From Halopseudomonas pachastrellae (GTDB taxonomy: Bacteria > Pseudomonadota > Gammaproteobacteria > Pseudomonadales > Pseudomonadaceae): a DNA stretch of 64,000 nt. The DNA lies in the NCBI RefSeq assembly GCF_900114765.1, contig NZ_FOUD01000009.1:1-64000 (forward strand), read 5' to 3'. Below the pieces are notes generated by a model that made no database searches, was not told where the DNA came from, and saw nothing but the letters and a program-made list of their open reading frames with translations. Positions within the stretch are counted from its first letter, which is position 1; the number at the start of each line of letters is the position of its first letter. Position numbers and translations under genes: made by a program. Positions 35,555 through 45,671 of the stretch are shown one piece after another.

Positions 35555-36592
35555 ATGCGCGTTTTGGGTATTGAAACCTCCTGCGATGAAACCGGTATCG
35601 CGCTGTATGACAGCGAGCGCGGGCTGCTGGCTGATGCGCTGTTCAGCCAGATCGACCTGCACCGCGTCTATGGCGGCGTTGTGCCCGAGCTGGCCTCGCG
35701 TGATCACGTCAAGCGTCTGGTGCCGCTGATGCGCGAGGTGTTTGCCAAGGCCGGGCTGCAGCCGGGCGAGGTGGATGCGGTGGCCTATACCGCAGGCCCC
35801 GGTCTGGTGGGCGCGCTGCTGGTGGGTGGCGCCTGTGCCCGTGCGTTGGCCTTTGCCTGGGGCGTGCCGGCGCTGGGTGTGCATCATATGGAAGGGCACT
35901 TGCTGGCGCCGATGCTGGAAGAGACGCCTCCGGCCTTTCCCTTTGTCGCCTTGCTGGTGTCCGGTGGTCATACCCAGTTGGTGCGCGTAGACGGTATCGG
36001 CGAGTACGAACTGCTGGGCGAGTCGCTGGACGACGCTGCTGGCGAGGCCTTCGACAAGACTGCCAAGTTGATGGGACTGCCGTACCCGGGTGGCCCGGAG
36101 ATCGCTAGGCTGGCCGAGCAGGGCCGTCCTGGCACGTTTGTGTTCCCGCGTCCGATGACCGACCGCCCCGGCTTGACCTTCAGTTTCAGCGGGCTGAAAA
36201 CCGCTGTACTGACTGCCTGGCAGGCCTGTGCCGAGCAGGGCGAGCCGGATGCGCAAACACTGGCCGATATCGCGCTGGGGTTTGAAACCGCTGTGGTGGA
36301 AACCCTCACCATCAAATGCCGCCGCGCGCTCAAGCAGACCGGGCTGAAACGACTGGTGATTGCCGGGGGCGTGAGCGCCAACCGTCGCCTGCGGCAGCAG
36401 CTCGAGGCGATGACCGCCGAGCTGAATGGCAATGTGTTCTACGCGCGTCCGGCGTACTGTACCGACAATGGCGCGATGATCGCTTATGCCGGCTGCCAGC
36501 GGCTGCTTGCCGGTCAGCAGGACGAAGGGGGGATCGAAACCCGGGCGCGTTGGCCCATGGAGCAGTTGCCGCCGATTGCGCTCAAGGCCTGA
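35555..36592 (+). CDS. tsaD: tRNA N6-adenosine threonylcarbamoyltransferase
   Basis: This is the catalytic subunit that transfers threonylcarbamoyl to A37 of ANN-decoding tRNAs, acting with TsaB, TsaC and TsaE. The 345-residue protein opens with the family signature [14 protein letters not shown]. It has the metal-binding [10 protein letters not shown] and the nucleotide region [11 protein letters not shown], with [11 protein letters not shown]-like [13 protein letters not shown] further on. The ATG at 35555 is preferred to the GTG at 35531 because of that signature. Its 3' end overlaps convergent plsY by 11 bp. Confidence 0.97.
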   Translation: MRVLGIETSCDETGIALYDSERGLLADALFSQIDLHRVYGGVVPELASRDHVKRLVPLMREVFAKAGLQPGEVDAVAYTAGPGLVGALLVGGACARALAFAWGVPALGVHHMEGHLLAPMLEETPPAFPFVALLVSGGHTQLVRVDGIGEYELLGESLDDAAGEAFDKTAKLMGLPYPGGPEIARLAEQGRPGTFVFPRPMTDRPGLTFSFSGLKTAVLTAWQACAEQGEPDAQTLADIALGFETAVVETLTIKCRRALKQTGLKRLVIAGGVSANRRLRQQLEAMTAELNGNVFYARPAYCTDNGAMIAYAGCQRLLAGQQDEGGIETRARWPMEQLPPIALKA

Positions 36593-37166
36593 AGCGGTTT
36601 TCTACGCCGGCCAGCAGGCGGCCGATATTGAGGCGATGGCGCAGCAGGATCAGCAGCACCATCAGAGTCACCGGAATGAGCAGGCTGGGTGCCAGCCACG
36701 CCAGTGCCGGCGGCAGCGACAGCGCCGCCAGCAGTGACGCCAGCGAGGCGATGCGCTGCCAGTAGAAGGTGGTCAGCCAGAGCATGGCCGCGATCAGCGC
36801 GGCCGGCCAGCAGAGCACCAGCATGACGCCGGCGGCGGTGGCGACGCCCTTGCCACCTTGCAGGCGATGGAAGATGGGCAGGATATGGCCGCCAACAGCG
36901 GCCAGGCCGACCCAGCCCTGTTGCAGGCTGGACAACTCGGCGTAACGGGCCAGGGCGACTGCGAGCGCGCCCTTGCCAAGGTCGCCGGCCAGGGTGGCCA
37001 GGGCCAGGGAGCGGTTGCCAAGGCGCAGCATGTTGCTGGCGCCGGGGTTACCCGAGCCGAGCTTGCGCGGGTCGGGCAGGTGGCGCACACGGCTGATCAG
37101 CACGGCAAAGGAGACCGAGCCGAGCAGGTAGGCGATGACCAGCCAGAACAGAAAGTGGGTATGCAT
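36582..37166 (-). CDS. plsY: Glycerol-3-phosphate acyltransferase PlsY
   Basis: This inner-membrane enzyme transfers acyl groups from acyl-phosphate to glycerol-3-phosphate, the first step of phospholipid synthesis. The 194-residue protein has five hydrophobic helices and the three PlsY motifs: [11 protein letters not shown] (about 38-48), [22 protein letters not shown] (about 92-113) and a C-terminal [14 protein letters not shown] 37166 is chosen as it begins directly before the first helix. It is divergent from folB. Confidence 0.96.
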   Translation of the reverse strand: MHTHFLFWLVIAYLLGSVSFAVLISRVRHLPDPRKLGSGNPGASNMLRLGNRSLALATLAGDLGKGALAVALARYAELSSLQQGWVGLAAVGGHILPIFHRLQGGKGVATAAGVMLVLCWPAALIAAMLWLTTFYWQRIASLASLLAALSLPPALAWLAPSLLIPVTLMVLLILLRHRLNIGRLLAGVENRFRP

Positions 37167-37219
37167 GCAGCTGCCCCGGGCAAAATGACGTTTGATTGTA
37201 GTCGACACGGGAGCGCGCT

Positions 37220-37582
37220 GTGGATCAGGTTTTTATCAAAGGGTTGGCGGTGGACACGGTGATCGGTGTCTACGACTGGGAGCGCACCATCACCCAGCGG
37301 CTGGTCTTCGATCTTGAGATGGGCTGGGACATTCGCCCGGCGGCTGCTGAGGATGAATTGGCCCATACGCTCAACTACGCTGCCATTAGCGAACGGCTGC
37401 AGGGCTTTGTCGGGCAGAGCCGCTATCTGCTGGTGGAGACCCTGGCTGAAGAGCTGGCAGCGCTGCTGATGAGCGAATTCGGTATTCCCTGGCTGCGCCT
37501 GCAGATAACCAAGCCGGGCGCCGTGCCGGCGGCTGCGGGCGGGGTTGGCGTGATCATCGAGCGGGGAGTCAAAACAGCGTGA
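37220..37582 (+). CDS. folB: Dihydroneopterin aldolase
   Basis: This folate-pathway enzyme converts dihydroneopterin to 6-hydroxymethyl-dihydropterin and glycolaldehyde. The 120-residue protein has the expected IKGLAVDTVIGVYDWER start, the catalytic Glu region LNYAAISERL, VETLAEELA and KPGAVPAAAGGVGVIIER. The start is GTG at 37220. It ends in a GTGA overlap with folK, so the two consecutive folate steps are co-translated. Confidence 0.96.
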   Translation: MDQVFIKGLAVDTVIGVYDWERTITQRLVFDLEMGWDIRPAAAEDELAHTLNYAAISERLQGFVGQSRYLLVETLAEELAALLMSEFGIPWLRLQITKPGAVPAAAGGVGVIIERGVKTA

Positions 37583-38121
37583 CCATGGTTTATCTGGGCA
37601 TCGGCACCAATACCGGGCGTGAGTATCACCTGCTGCGCGGGCTGGATGCGCTGAGCGAGCTGTGCGGTGAGCTGCAGCTGTCGCCGTTGTTCGAGAGCGA
37701 TGCTGTCGGTGTGCTGGGCAAGCGTTTTTACAACATGGTGGTCGGGCTTGAAACGCATCTGAATCTGGCGGACCTGAATGCGGCGCTCAAGGCGATTGAA
37801 GCCGCGTGCGGTCGCCGTGAATCACCGCTGCCGGGGCGTATCACGCTGGATATCGACGTGTTGTGCTATGGCGATCTGAGCGGCGTGCATGACGGCATCG
37901 TGCTGCCGCGCCCGGAGGTCACCCGTAACGCCTTTGTGCTCTGGCCGCTGGCCCTGCTGGCGCCGCAGCAGCATTTGCCGGGCGCTGAGCAGACCTTTGC
38001 TCAGCTGTGGGCGGGCTGGCAGGGCAGCCAGTCACTGTGGCCGGTAGCGTTTAGCTGGCGTGATCGCGAGCTGACGCCCGCGCATCTGCTGGTTGACCAT
38101 CAGCCGCGCGAGGCTTTGTAG
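37579..38121 (+). CDS. folK: 2-amino-4-hydroxy-6-hydroxymethyldihydropteridine pyrophosphokinase
   Basis: This enzyme pyrophosphorylates the FolB product before condensation with p-aminobenzoate. The protein (180 residues from GTG 37579, or 178 from ATG 37585) shows [45 protein letters not shown] with the metal-binding Asp pair, and [17 protein letters not shown]. The GTG overlaps the folB stop as GTGA. Its 3' end overlaps convergent cca by 22 bp. Confidence 0.95.
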   Translation: MTMVYLGIGTNTGREYHLLRGLDALSELCGELQLSPLFESDAVGVLGKRFYNMVVGLETHLNLADLNAALKAIEAACGRRESPLPGRITLDIDVLCYGDLSGVHDGIVLPRPEVTRNAFVLWPLALLAPQQHLPGAEQTFAQLWAGWQGSQSLWPVAFSWRDRELTPAHLLVDHQPREAL

Positions 38122-39338
38122 TCGCTTAGTGCTTCCAGCCGTGCCTGCTCCAGCGCACGGCCCATGTCTGCGCCCTGCAGCCCCTTCTCCAGCAACGGTT
38201 GAATGTCCACGCCGCGAGCGGCCTCTGCCGCGCCACGCAGGTAGTCCGCCTGCGGGTAGGGGCGCGTCTCAAACCCGGTGCGACCTTGCGCATCGGCAAT
38301 ACACACCGCCAGAAACTGCTCGAAGCGCTCGTAGCGACGGTAAATATCCAGCGCCTTGAACAGTTTGAGCAGCGTTTGCGGGCGCAGCTCGAGCGCGCGG
38401 TGGCAGTGGGTGTGGTACTCGCAGGCCAGAAACGCCAGTTCTTGACAGTCGCGCGGTGCCTTGCAGCGCTTGTTGACGGCTTTCACCGCCTTCAGCCCGC
38501 TGGTCTCGTGGCCGTGGTGCTTTGGCCAGTGCGCTGGTGGCGTCAGCCCTTTGCCCAGATCGTGCAGCAGGCAGGCCCAGCGGGCTGGCAGTGGCAACTG
38601 ATCGCGGGCGGCGATTTGCAGCACCTGCAGCACGTGCACGCCGGTATCGATCTCCGGGTGATGGGCTTCGGGTTGCGGCACGCCGAACAGCGCGTCGACC
38701 TCCGGCAGCAGCTCGGCCAGCGCGCCGCAATCGCGTAGCACCTGGATGAATACCTCCGGGTTTGGCTCCATCAGGGCGCGGCTGATTTCCATCCAGCTGC
38801 GTTCTGCCGTCAGCGTCTTCAACTCGCCCGACTCGCTCAGCTGGCGCATCAGCGCCATGGTGTCATCGGCCACCCGAAAGCCCAGACGGGCGTAACGCGC
38901 GGCAAAGCGGGCGACGCGCAAGACGCGCAGCGGGTCCTCGGCAAAAGCGGGGGAGACGTGGCGCAACAGCTTGTTGTCGAGGTCTTGCTGACCGCCGTAG
39001 GGGTCGATGATCTGGCCGTCCTCGGCCTGCGCCATGGCGTTGACCGTCAGGTCGCGGCGGATCAGGTCTTCTTCCAGGGTCACGTCCGGACTCGTGTGAA
39101 ACACAAAGCCGCCGTAGCCAACGCCGCTCTTGCGTTCGGTGCGTGCCAAGGCGTATTCCTCGCTCGAGGTCGGGTGTAGAAACACCGGAAAATCCTGCCC
39201 CACCGGCCGAAACCCATCGCGCTGCAGCTGCTCCGGCGTCGCGCCAACCACCACCCAGTCGCGGTCTGTCACAGGCAGACCCAGCAATCGATCACGGACG
39301 GCGCCGCCGACCAGGTAGGTGGAGTAGGGCTGGGACAT
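38100..39338 (-). CDS. cca: Multifunctional CCA-adding enzyme
   Basis: This enzyme builds or repairs the tRNA 3' CCA end. The 412-residue protein has class II nucleotidyltransferase motifs [13 protein letters not shown] and DRDWVVVG, followed by [12 protein letters not shown]. The C-terminal HD phosphohydrolase domain ([14 protein letters not shown], about residues 225-330) makes it the long multifunctional form, as in E. coli. A neighbour-independent housekeeping gene convergent with folK. The region upstream (39339-39674) holds repeats only. Confidence 0.96.
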   Translation of the reverse strand: MSQPYSTYLVGGAVRDRLLGLPVTDRDWVVVGATPEQLQRDGFRPVGQDFPVFLHPTSSEEYALARTERKSGVGYGGFVFHTSPDVTLEEDLIRRDLTVNAMAQAEDGQIIDPYGGQQDLDNKLLRHVSPAFAEDPLRVLRVARFAARYARLGFRVADDTMALMRQLSESGELKTLTAERSWMEISRALMEPNPEVFIQVLRDCGALAELLPEVDALFGVPQPEAHHPEIDTGVHVLQVLQIAARDQLPLPARWACLLHDLGKGLTPPAHWPKHHGHETSGLKAVKAVNKRCKAPRDCQELAFLACEYHTHCHRALELRPQTLLKLFKALDIYRRYERFEQFLAVCIADAQGRTGFETRPYPQADYLRGAAEAARGVDIQPLLEKGLQGADMGRALEQARLEALSDYKASRG

Positions 39339-39365
39339 GGGTGCTCGCGGTTAGAGGGTGGTGGG

Positions 39366-39660
39366 GGTAGAGCTTGCAGCTTGCAGCAGATGGCTGCAAG
39401 AGGCTTGAAGCTGGAGGCCTGAAGCTTGAAGCCGTCCGAGGTTTGGCGGACATTGGCTTTTTGTTCGCATTTCGCGCATATTTTGCCCGTCAGCTTCTTT
39501 GATTCGCAGCTGACCTCGTTGGCGGCTGGAGGCATGTCGCGTCCCTACAGCAGGTCGCGTCCAGGCTGCAAGTCAGATGTTTGGCTTTCCCGCAAACTCC
39601 GCTTGACAGGATATTGCCCGGCCCCACCCTGATTAAGCCTCCAGCCTCCAGCCTCCAGCT
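39366..39660. repeat. Heptamer-rich inverted-repeat element, copy 1
   Basis: This fills the 336-bp gap between cca and spoVR, in which no gene is supported. The left arm (39366-39430) is built of GCTTGCA and GCTTGAA units and contains GCTGGAGGC. The right arm (39637-39660) has three tandem GCCTCCA units followed by GCTGG, complementary to the left arm. The spacer contains a GTCAGCT/AGCTGAC hairpin at 39489-39514. Related arms occur at 42.5 and 63.2 kb. Confidence 0.6.
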
Positions 39661-39674
39661 GGCGCGCAGCGCCG

Positions 39675-41228
39675 TCAGATAGGCGGTATATTCAGATCAA
39701 ACTTGGGTATCCGTTCTTCTTCGGGCTCGGGGCGGGGTGGGATGTGGGCTTCGCTGACCACGCGGTTGCCGTCGAGGCTTTGCAGGTGCACGTCAAAGCC
39801 CCACAGACGATGCAGGTGGCGGAGCATCTCTTCGGTTGAGTCACCGAGCGGTTTGCCCTGGTGGCGCTGGTGGCGCAGGGTGATGGAGCGGTCGCCGCGC
39901 CGGTCCACCGACCAGACCTGGATGTTCGGCTCGCGGTTGCCAAGGTTGTACTGCGCTGCCAGCAACTCGCGTACGGCGCGATAGCCGCTGTCATCGTGAA
40001 TGGCGGCGACCTCCAGGTGGTCGTCGGCTTCGTCGTCGACGATGGCAAACAACTTGAAGTCGCGAATCACCTTGGGCGACAGGTATTGCAGGATGAAACT
40101 TTCGTCCTTGAAGGTGCGCATCGCGAACTTGAGGGTTTCCAGCCAGTCGCTGCCGGCAATGTCTGGGAACCAGCGGCGATCTTCCTCGGTCGGGTTTTCG
40201 CAGATGCGGCGAATGTCCTGCATCATGGCAAAGCCCAGTGCGTAGGGGTTGATGCCGCTGTACCAGTTGCTGTCGAACGGCGGCTGGTAGACCACGCTGG
40301 TGTGCGACTGCAGAAACTCCATCATGAAGCCGTCGGTCACCTTGCCCTCGTCGTACAGATGATTGAGCAGGGTGTAGTGCCAGAAGGTGGCCCAGCCCTC
40401 GTTCATCACCTGGGTCTGGCGCTGGGGATAAAAATACTGGGCGATCTTGCGCACGATACGCACCACTTCGCGTTGCCATGGTTCGAGCAGCGGCGCGTTC
40501 TTCTCGATGAAATACAGCAGGTTCTCTTGCGGCTCGCTGGGGTAGCGCGCGGCGTCTTCGGCTTCTGCATGGTGGTGCGGGTTGACCGGGATGGTGCGCC
40601 ACAGCTCGTTCACCTGCCGCTGCAGGTGCTCCTCGCGCTCGCGCTGGCGCTGACGTTCCTCGGCGGCGGAGATGGGGTAGGGGCGCTTGTAGCGGTCTAC
40701 GCCGTAGTTCATGAGGGCGTGGCAGGAGTCGAGCAGGTCTTCGACGGCGTCGATGCCGTAGCGCTCCTCGCACTCGCTGATGTACTGCTTGGCGAACACC
40801 AGGTAGTCGATGATGGCGCTGGCGTCGGTCCAGCTGCGGAACAGGTAGTTGCCCTTGAAAAAGGAGTTGTGCCCGTAGCTGGCGTGGGCGATCACCAGTG
40901 CCTGCATGCACATGGTGTTTTCTTCCATCAGGTAGGCGATGCAGGGGTCGGAATTGATGACAATCTCGTAGGCCAGCCCCATGTGACCGCGACGGTAGCC
41001 CTTTTCGGTGGCGAGAAAGTGTTTGCCGTAGGACCAGTGGTGATAACCCAGCGGCATGCCGACCGAGGCGTAGGCGTCCATCATCTGCTCGGCGGTGATG
41101 ACTTCAATCTGATTGGGGTAGGTGTCCAGCCCGTAGATGTCATGGGCGATACGGCCGATCTCCTGGTCGTACTCGCGGATCAGCTCGAAGGTCCACTCCG
41201 AGCCGGTGGAAATGGGCGTGCGGCTCAT
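39675..41228 (-). CDS. SpoVR family protein
   Basis: The 517-residue protein is of the SpoVR/YcgB family, named for a Bacillus cortex-formation gene but widespread in bacteria that do not sporulate. It carries [15 protein letters not shown] at the N-terminus, the conserved [19 protein letters not shown] and the [11 protein letters not shown] zinc-like motif. Its ATG overlaps the yeaH stop (ATGA). It is the third gene of the prkA-yeaH-spoVR stress operon, which in enterobacteria and pseudomonads is expressed in stationary phase. The molecular function is unresolved. Confidence 0.95.
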   Translation of the reverse strand: MSRTPISTGSEWTFELIREYDQEIGRIAHDIYGLDTYPNQIEVITAEQMMDAYASVGMPLGYHHWSYGKHFLATEKGYRRGHMGLAYEIVINSDPCIAYLMEENTMCMQALVIAHASYGHNSFFKGNYLFRSWTDASAIIDYLVFAKQYISECEERYGIDAVEDLLDSCHALMNYGVDRYKRPYPISAAEERQRQREREEHLQRQVNELWRTIPVNPHHHAEAEDAARYPSEPQENLLYFIEKNAPLLEPWQREVVRIVRKIAQYFYPQRQTQVMNEGWATFWHYTLLNHLYDEGKVTDGFMMEFLQSHTSVVYQPPFDSNWYSGINPYALGFAMMQDIRRICENPTEEDRRWFPDIAGSDWLETLKFAMRTFKDESFILQYLSPKVIRDFKLFAIVDDEADDHLEVAAIHDDSGYRAVRELLAAQYNLGNREPNIQVWSVDRRGDRSITLRHQRHQGKPLGDSTEEMLRHLHRLWGFDVHLQSLDGNRVVSEAHIPPRPEPEEERIPKFDLNIPPI

Positions 41229-42496
41229 GTCGCCATCCTCTTCTGGAACAGCTTGCGGAACACCGGGTAGATGTCACCGGCGTCGACGATCTGCTGCTGG
41301 GCGAAGCTGTCGGCAAAGTGCTCGGCAACCGCCTCGTACTCGTGCCAGAGCGTCTGATGCTCGCGCGGGGTGATCTCGACATAGCAGTAGTACTGCATCG
41401 CCGGCATGATCTGGCGCACCAGCAGGTCGCGGCAGATGGGCGAGTCGTCGTTCCAGTTGTCGCCGTCGGAGGCCTGCGCGCAGTACAGGTTCCACTCGCC
41501 AGGCGCGTAGCGCTCCTCGATGATCTGTTGCATCAGGCGCAGGGCGCTGGAGACGATGGTGCCGCCGGTTTCGCGTGAGTAGAAAAACTCCTCCTCATCT
41601 ACCTCCTTGGCGCTGGTGTGGTGGCGGATGAAAACCACGTCGATGCGTTCGTAGTTACGCCGCAGGAACAGGTACAGCAGGATATAAAAGCGCTTGGCCA
41701 GGTCCTTGGTCGCCTGGGTCATGGAGCCGGACACATCCATCAAACAGAACATCACCGCCTTGGACGACGGCGTGGGCTGTTTGACGATCAGGTTGTAGCG
41801 CAGATCAAAGGTATCGAGGAAGGGGATGCGCTCGATGCGGTTGCGCAGTGCGGAAATTTCTTCCTGCAGGCGCTGGATGCCGCCGAGATCATCCGGGTGG
41901 TCGAGTCTGAGCTGTTCCAGCTCGGCACGGGCCTCGCGCAGACGCTTGCGGCTGCCGCCGCCCAGCGCGATGCGGCGGGCCTGAGCGGCGCGCATGGAGC
42001 GGACGATATTGATGCGCGACGGGTTGCCCTGCTGGCTGATGCCGGCGCGCACCGGCTTGAAGGTGTCGCTGCCGGTGAGCTGGCGCTTGACCAGATTGGG
42101 CAGGGCCAGATCCTCGAACATGAAGTCCAGAAACTCGTCCTGGGTGATCTGAAAGACGAACTCGTCCATGCCTTCGCCGCTGTTGCCGGCCTGACTGCCG
42201 CCCTGGCCTCCGCCACCGCCCTCCGGGCGGGCGATGCGGTCGCCGCTGGCAAACTCGCGGTTGCCCGGGTGCACCTGGGTCTGGCGGCCGCCCTTGCCGT
42301 GATGAAAGATGGGTTCGTCGATATCGCGATTGGGGATGCTGATGCTTTCGCCGTGCTCGATATCGGTGATCGAGCGCCGCCCGACGGCGTCTTCGACCGC
42401 CTTTTTGATATGTGATTTGTAGCGCCGCAGAAACCGCTGACGGTTCACGGTGCTCTTGTTTTTGCCGTTCAGACGGCGGTCAATCACGTAGCTCAT
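41225..42496 (-). CDS. yeaH: YeaH-type DUF444 protein with VWA domain
   Basis: The 423-residue protein has an N-terminal charged region with [25 protein letters not shown] and a Gly-rich segment. The C-terminal von Willebrand A domain has MIDAS motif DVSGSMTQ (DxSxS, about residues 243-250). DUF444 proteins accompany PrkA kinase and SpoVR and are probable partners or substrates of the kinase. It overlaps the SpoVR gene by 4 bp and is 150 bp from prkA, a gap holding an inverted-repeat element. Confidence 0.95.
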   Translation of the reverse strand: MSYVIDRRLNGKNKSTVNRQRFLRRYKSHIKKAVEDAVGRRSITDIEHGESISIPNRDIDEPIFHHGKGGRQTQVHPGNREFASGDRIARPEGGGGGQGGSQAGNSGEGMDEFVFQITQDEFLDFMFEDLALPNLVKRQLTGSDTFKPVRAGISQQGNPSRINIVRSMRAAQARRIALGGGSRKRLREARAELEQLRLDHPDDLGGIQRLQEEISALRNRIERIPFLDTFDLRYNLIVKQPTPSSKAVMFCLMDVSGSMTQATKDLAKRFYILLYLFLRRNYERIDVVFIRHHTSAKEVDEEEFFYSRETGGTIVSSALRLMQQIIEERYAPGEWNLYCAQASDGDNWNDDSPICRDLLVRQIMPAMQYYCYVEITPREHQTLWHEYEAVAEHFADSFAQQQIVDAGDIYPVFRKLFQKRMAT

Positions 42497-42511
42497 TCAG
42501 GGCCCTCCGGG

Positions 42512-42630
42512 CCAGCCGCAAGCCATAAGCTACAAGCTTGAAGCTGGCCGTGCTGCTATCGGGCGCCGCGCAGAGTCTCAGGCAGCGCCGCGCTGCTTGC
42601 CGCTTGAGGCTTTGCGGCTTGTAGCTGCCC
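42512..42630. repeat. Heptamer-rich inverted-repeat element, copy 2
   Basis: It lies between yeaH and prkA. The left arm (42512-42545) reads GCCGCAAGCC and AAGCTACAAGC. The right arm (42599-42630) reads GGCTTTGCGGC and GCTTGTAGCTG, complementary with small mismatches. The transcript of the operon could fold it into a long hairpin. Resembles copies 1 and 3. Confidence 0.6.
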
Positions 42631-42646
42631 AGTCAAGGCGCAGCCA

Positions 42647-44569
42647 TCACTGGGCTTTACGCACCCGCAGGTACCATTCCGACAGCAGGCGCACTTGTTT
42701 CTCGGTGTAGCCGCGTTCGACCATGCGGTGCACGAAGTCGTTGTGTTTTTTCTGATCCTCGGTCGAGGCTTTGGCGTTGAAGCTGATGACCGGCAACAGG
42801 TCTTCGGTGTTGGAGAACATCTTTTTCTCGATCACTACGCGCAGCTTTTCGTAGGACAGCCAGCTCGGATTCTTGCCGTTGTTGTTGGCTCGGGCGCGCA
42901 GTACAAAGTTGACGATCTCGTTGCGGAAGTCCTTCGGGTTGCTGATGCCGGCCGGTTTTTCGATTTTCTCCAGCTCCTCGTTGAGCGAGGCGCGGTTGAG
43001 GATTTCGCCGGTCTCCGGGTCGCGGTACTCCTGATCCTGAATCCAGAAGTCGGCGTACAGCACGTAACGGTCGAAGATGTTCTGGCCGTACTCGCTGTAG
43101 GACTCGAGGTAGGCGGTCTGAATCTCCTTGCCGATGAATTCGACGTAGCGCGTGGCCAGGTACTCCTTGAGAAAGCGCAGGTAGCGCTCGCTGACCTCGT
43201 TGGGGAACTGTTCCTGCTCGATCTGCTGCTCCAGCACGTAAAGCAGGTGCACCGGGTTGGCAGCCACTTCGGTGGTGTCGAAGTTGAAAACCTTGGAGAG
43301 GATCTTGAAGGCGAAGCGGGTAGATAGGCCGTTCATGCCCTCGTCCACGCCTGCGGTGTCACGGTACTCCTGAATGGACTTGGCCTTGGGGTCGGTGTCT
43401 TTCAGGTTTTCGCCATCGTAGATGCGCATCTTCGAGTAGATGTTGGAGTTCTCCGGCTCCTTCAGGCGCGAGAGCACGGTGAACTGGGCCAGCATCTTCA
43501 GGGTGTCGGGCGCGCAGTGGGCGGCGGCCAGCGAGCTGTTGGCCAGCAGCTTTTCGTAGATCTGAATCTCGTCGGTGACACGCAGGCAGTAGGGCACCTT
43601 GACGATGTAGATACGGTCGATGAACGCCTCGTTGTTCTTGTTATTGCGGAAGCTGTGCCACTCAGACTCGTTGGAGTGGGCCAGAATCACACCGCTGAAC
43701 GGGATCGCGCCCATGCCTTCGGTACTGTTGTAGTTGCCCTCCTGGGTCGCGGTCAGCAGTGGATGCAGCACCTTGATCGGCGCCTTGAACATCTCGACAA
43801 ACTCCAGCAGGCCCTGGTTGGCACGGCACAGGCCGCCCGAATAGCTGTAGGCGTCCGGGTCGTTCTGCGGAAATTCTTCCAGCTTGCGGATATCCACCTT
43901 GCCCACCAGCGAGGAGATATCCTGGTTGTTTTCATCGCCCGGCTCGGTCTTGGCAACGGCGATCTGCTGCAGGACCGAGGGGTAAAGCTTGACCACGCGG
44001 AACTGGGCAATATCGCCATTGAACTCGTGCAGGCGCTTGACCGCCCACGGCGACATGATGCTGTTGAGGTAGCGCCGCGGGATGCCGAAGTCCTCTTCCA
44101 GAATGGCGCCGTCCTCGGCGGCATTGAACAACCCGAGTGGTGACTCGAATACCGGCGAGCCCTTGATGGCGTAGAACGGGACCTGCTGCATCAGCTCCTT
44201 GAGCTTTTCTGCCAGCGAGGATTTACCGCCGCCGACCGGGCCCAGCAGGTAGAGGATTTGCTTACGTTCTTCCAGGCCCTGGGCGGCGTGCTTGAAGAAC
44301 GAGACGATATGCTCGATGGCGTCTTCCATGCCGTGAAAATCGGCAAACGCCGGGTAACGTTTGATGATCTTGTTGGAGAAGATGCGCGACAGGCGCGAGT
44401 CCAGGGAGGTGTCGATCAGCTCGGGTTCGCCGATGGCCATCAACAGGCGTTCGGCGGCGGTGGCGTAGGTGGTCGGGTCGGTTTTGCACAGTTCCAGGTA
44501 TTCCTGAAGGCTGTACTCTTCCTGCCGGGTGGCTTCAAAGCGGTTCTGAAAATGACTGAAAATGCTCAT
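42647..44569 (-). CDS. prkA: PrkA-type serine protein kinase (YeaG)
   Basis: The 640-residue cytoplasmic kinase has an AAA-like P-loop domain, LYLLGPVGGGKSSLAEKL at about residues 100-117, and a C-terminal PrkA domain related to eukaryotic-like kinases. E. coli YeaG acts in nitrogen- and stationary-phase stress responses. ATG 44569 (MSIFSHFQNRFEATRQEEYSL) is the family start and follows GAGGTC; the longer frame upstream is rejected. It is the first gene of the operon with yeaH and the SpoVR gene. About 770 bp upstream carry no gene. Confidence 0.96.
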   Translation of the reverse strand: MSIFSHFQNRFEATRQEEYSLQEYLELCKTDPTTYATAAERLLMAIGEPELIDTSLDSRLSRIFSNKIIKRYPAFADFHGMEDAIEHIVSFFKHAAQGLEERKQILYLLGPVGGGKSSLAEKLKELMQQVPFYAIKGSPVFESPLGLFNAAEDGAILEEDFGIPRRYLNSIMSPWAVKRLHEFNGDIAQFRVVKLYPSVLQQIAVAKTEPGDENNQDISSLVGKVDIRKLEEFPQNDPDAYSYSGGLCRANQGLLEFVEMFKAPIKVLHPLLTATQEGNYNSTEGMGAIPFSGVILAHSNESEWHSFRNNKNNEAFIDRIYIVKVPYCLRVTDEIQIYEKLLANSSLAAAHCAPDTLKMLAQFTVLSRLKEPENSNIYSKMRIYDGENLKDTDPKAKSIQEYRDTAGVDEGMNGLSTRFAFKILSKVFNFDTTEVAANPVHLLYVLEQQIEQEQFPNEVSERYLRFLKEYLATRYVEFIGKEIQTAYLESYSEYGQNIFDRYVLYADFWIQDQEYRDPETGEILNRASLNEELEKIEKPAGISNPKDFRNEIVNFVLRARANNNGKNPSWLSYEKLRVVIEKKMFSNTEDLLPVISFNAKASTEDQKKHNDFVHRMVERGYTEKQVRLLSEWYLRVRKAQ

Positions 44570-45335
44570 GACTCGACCTCGCAGCAGCTGAGGCCGCACC
44601 CGCCTGTGGCGCAAGTCAGGTGGGTACAGACCCTCGGGATGAGGTCTGGCGCTTCCGGGCAGCAGCCCGCACGACGCGCTTTACCGGGCGACGGCATGTC
44701 CTGATGCGTGAATCCCCCAAAACGCAACTGCGAGCATGGTCAGGAGTCTGTCGGAGGCGCCGGGCGGCCAATCGGTGACTGGTCGGACGGTGGATCCGGC
44801 AGGCTCCCGTGTTTATCGGAAGCCGGCAGACCGACGTTCTCTTTCTTGATTCGCCTGAACTCAGGATAGATGCAAATGCGCGGTGCAACAGAAGTTTTCT
44901 CAGGATTTTTTGTTGCAAGAGTGTGAAGGCGCGGCTGGCGGGGCTTTCGGGCGCATCGGTGCAAGAGGCTCTGCTTGGATTCTTACCAACGCTCTGGCTA
45001 GCTGCAGGTGAAGCATACGGATTCGTGCCATCGATGCGTCAGCTTTTCGCCTTTTACGGCGAGCCAAGGGGGCTGCTTGCCCAGCCCCCCTTAGCGATCC
45101 CCCGGGGCACCCGGCTACGCGGCCCTTCGGGTTCGCTGCGTTGCTCGGCCTGACGGGGAGCGGCAGAACTGGTCGCTACGCTCCTCAGACATGCTGCCGC
45201 TCTTTTTCCCGCCAGCCCTGCGCTACTCGCCCGCGAAAACGGGGTTGACCAGCCGTGCATGCTGCACCATTGGGTTTACTACCGAATCGGTTTTCCCTGC
45301 GTCGGAATACCAAGAAGCCAGCGACGTTGGCGGTG
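44570..45335. other. Gene-free interval with strong palindromes
   Basis: No reading frame here looks like a protein I recognise. Two clear structures stand out. One is AAGGGGGCTG/CAGCCCCC(C)TT at 45066-45092, a 10-bp stem. The other is GAGCGGCAG (45158-45166) with CTGCCGCTC (45194-45202) followed by T5. The left part should contain the prkA promoter, but no sigma-54 or clear sigma-70 site could be picked out. Confidence 0.5.
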
Positions 45336-45656
45336 TTATTCGGCGCTGATGCGCTCCGGATAAGTCTGCCGCCAAAGGTCAAAACCGCCATCCAGGCTGT
45401 AGGTCTCGGCAAAGCCGATGCTGGCCAGGTAGGCGGCTGCGCCCTGGCTGGAGTTGCCGTGGTAGCAGCAAACGATCAGGGGCGCCTGCTGGTTGGCGTT
45501 GGCGACGAAGTCGGCGAGGTTGTCGTTGTCCAGGCGAATAGCGCCTGGAATGTGGCCAAAGTCGAAGCTCTGCGGGTCGCGGATATCAACCAGTTGGGCG
45601 TCGTTGTCCAGCAACTGGCTGGCGGTGTGCGGGTCGATGCGTTTGAAATCGCTCAT
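45336..45656 (-). CDS. glpE: Thiosulfate sulfurtransferase GlpE (rhodanese)
   Basis: The 106-residue single-domain rhodanese moves sulfane sulfur to cyanide, thioredoxin or other thiols. The active loop is CYHGNS with catalytic C64. A CDC25-like LVDIRDPQSFDFGHIPGAI precedes it. The length equals E. coli GlpE. It is 15 bp downstream of apaH on the same strand and probably co-transcribed. Confidence 0.94.
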   Translation of the reverse strand: MSDFKRIDPHTASQLLDNDAQLVDIRDPQSFDFGHIPGAIRLDNDNLADFVANANQQAPLIVCCYHGNSSQGAAAYLASIGFAETYSLDGGFDLWRQTYPERISAE

Positions 45657-45671
45657 GGTGTCCTCGCCGGG

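Noticed and set aside
39366-39430. Short regular repeats considered as a CRISPR array
   Set aside because: Units are 7 bp, contiguous or nearly so, without unique spacers of 25-40 bp and without cas genes nearby.
39861-41270. A 469-codon frame antisense to the SpoVR gene
   Set aside because: The sense strand encodes a conserved family member with ATGA coupling to yeaH. The antisense product shows no recognisable family.
44809-45153. A 114-codon frame in the gene-free block upstream of glpE
   Set aside because: It has no recognisable domain or ribosome site, and its end coincides with the palindromes. It is treated as non-coding.
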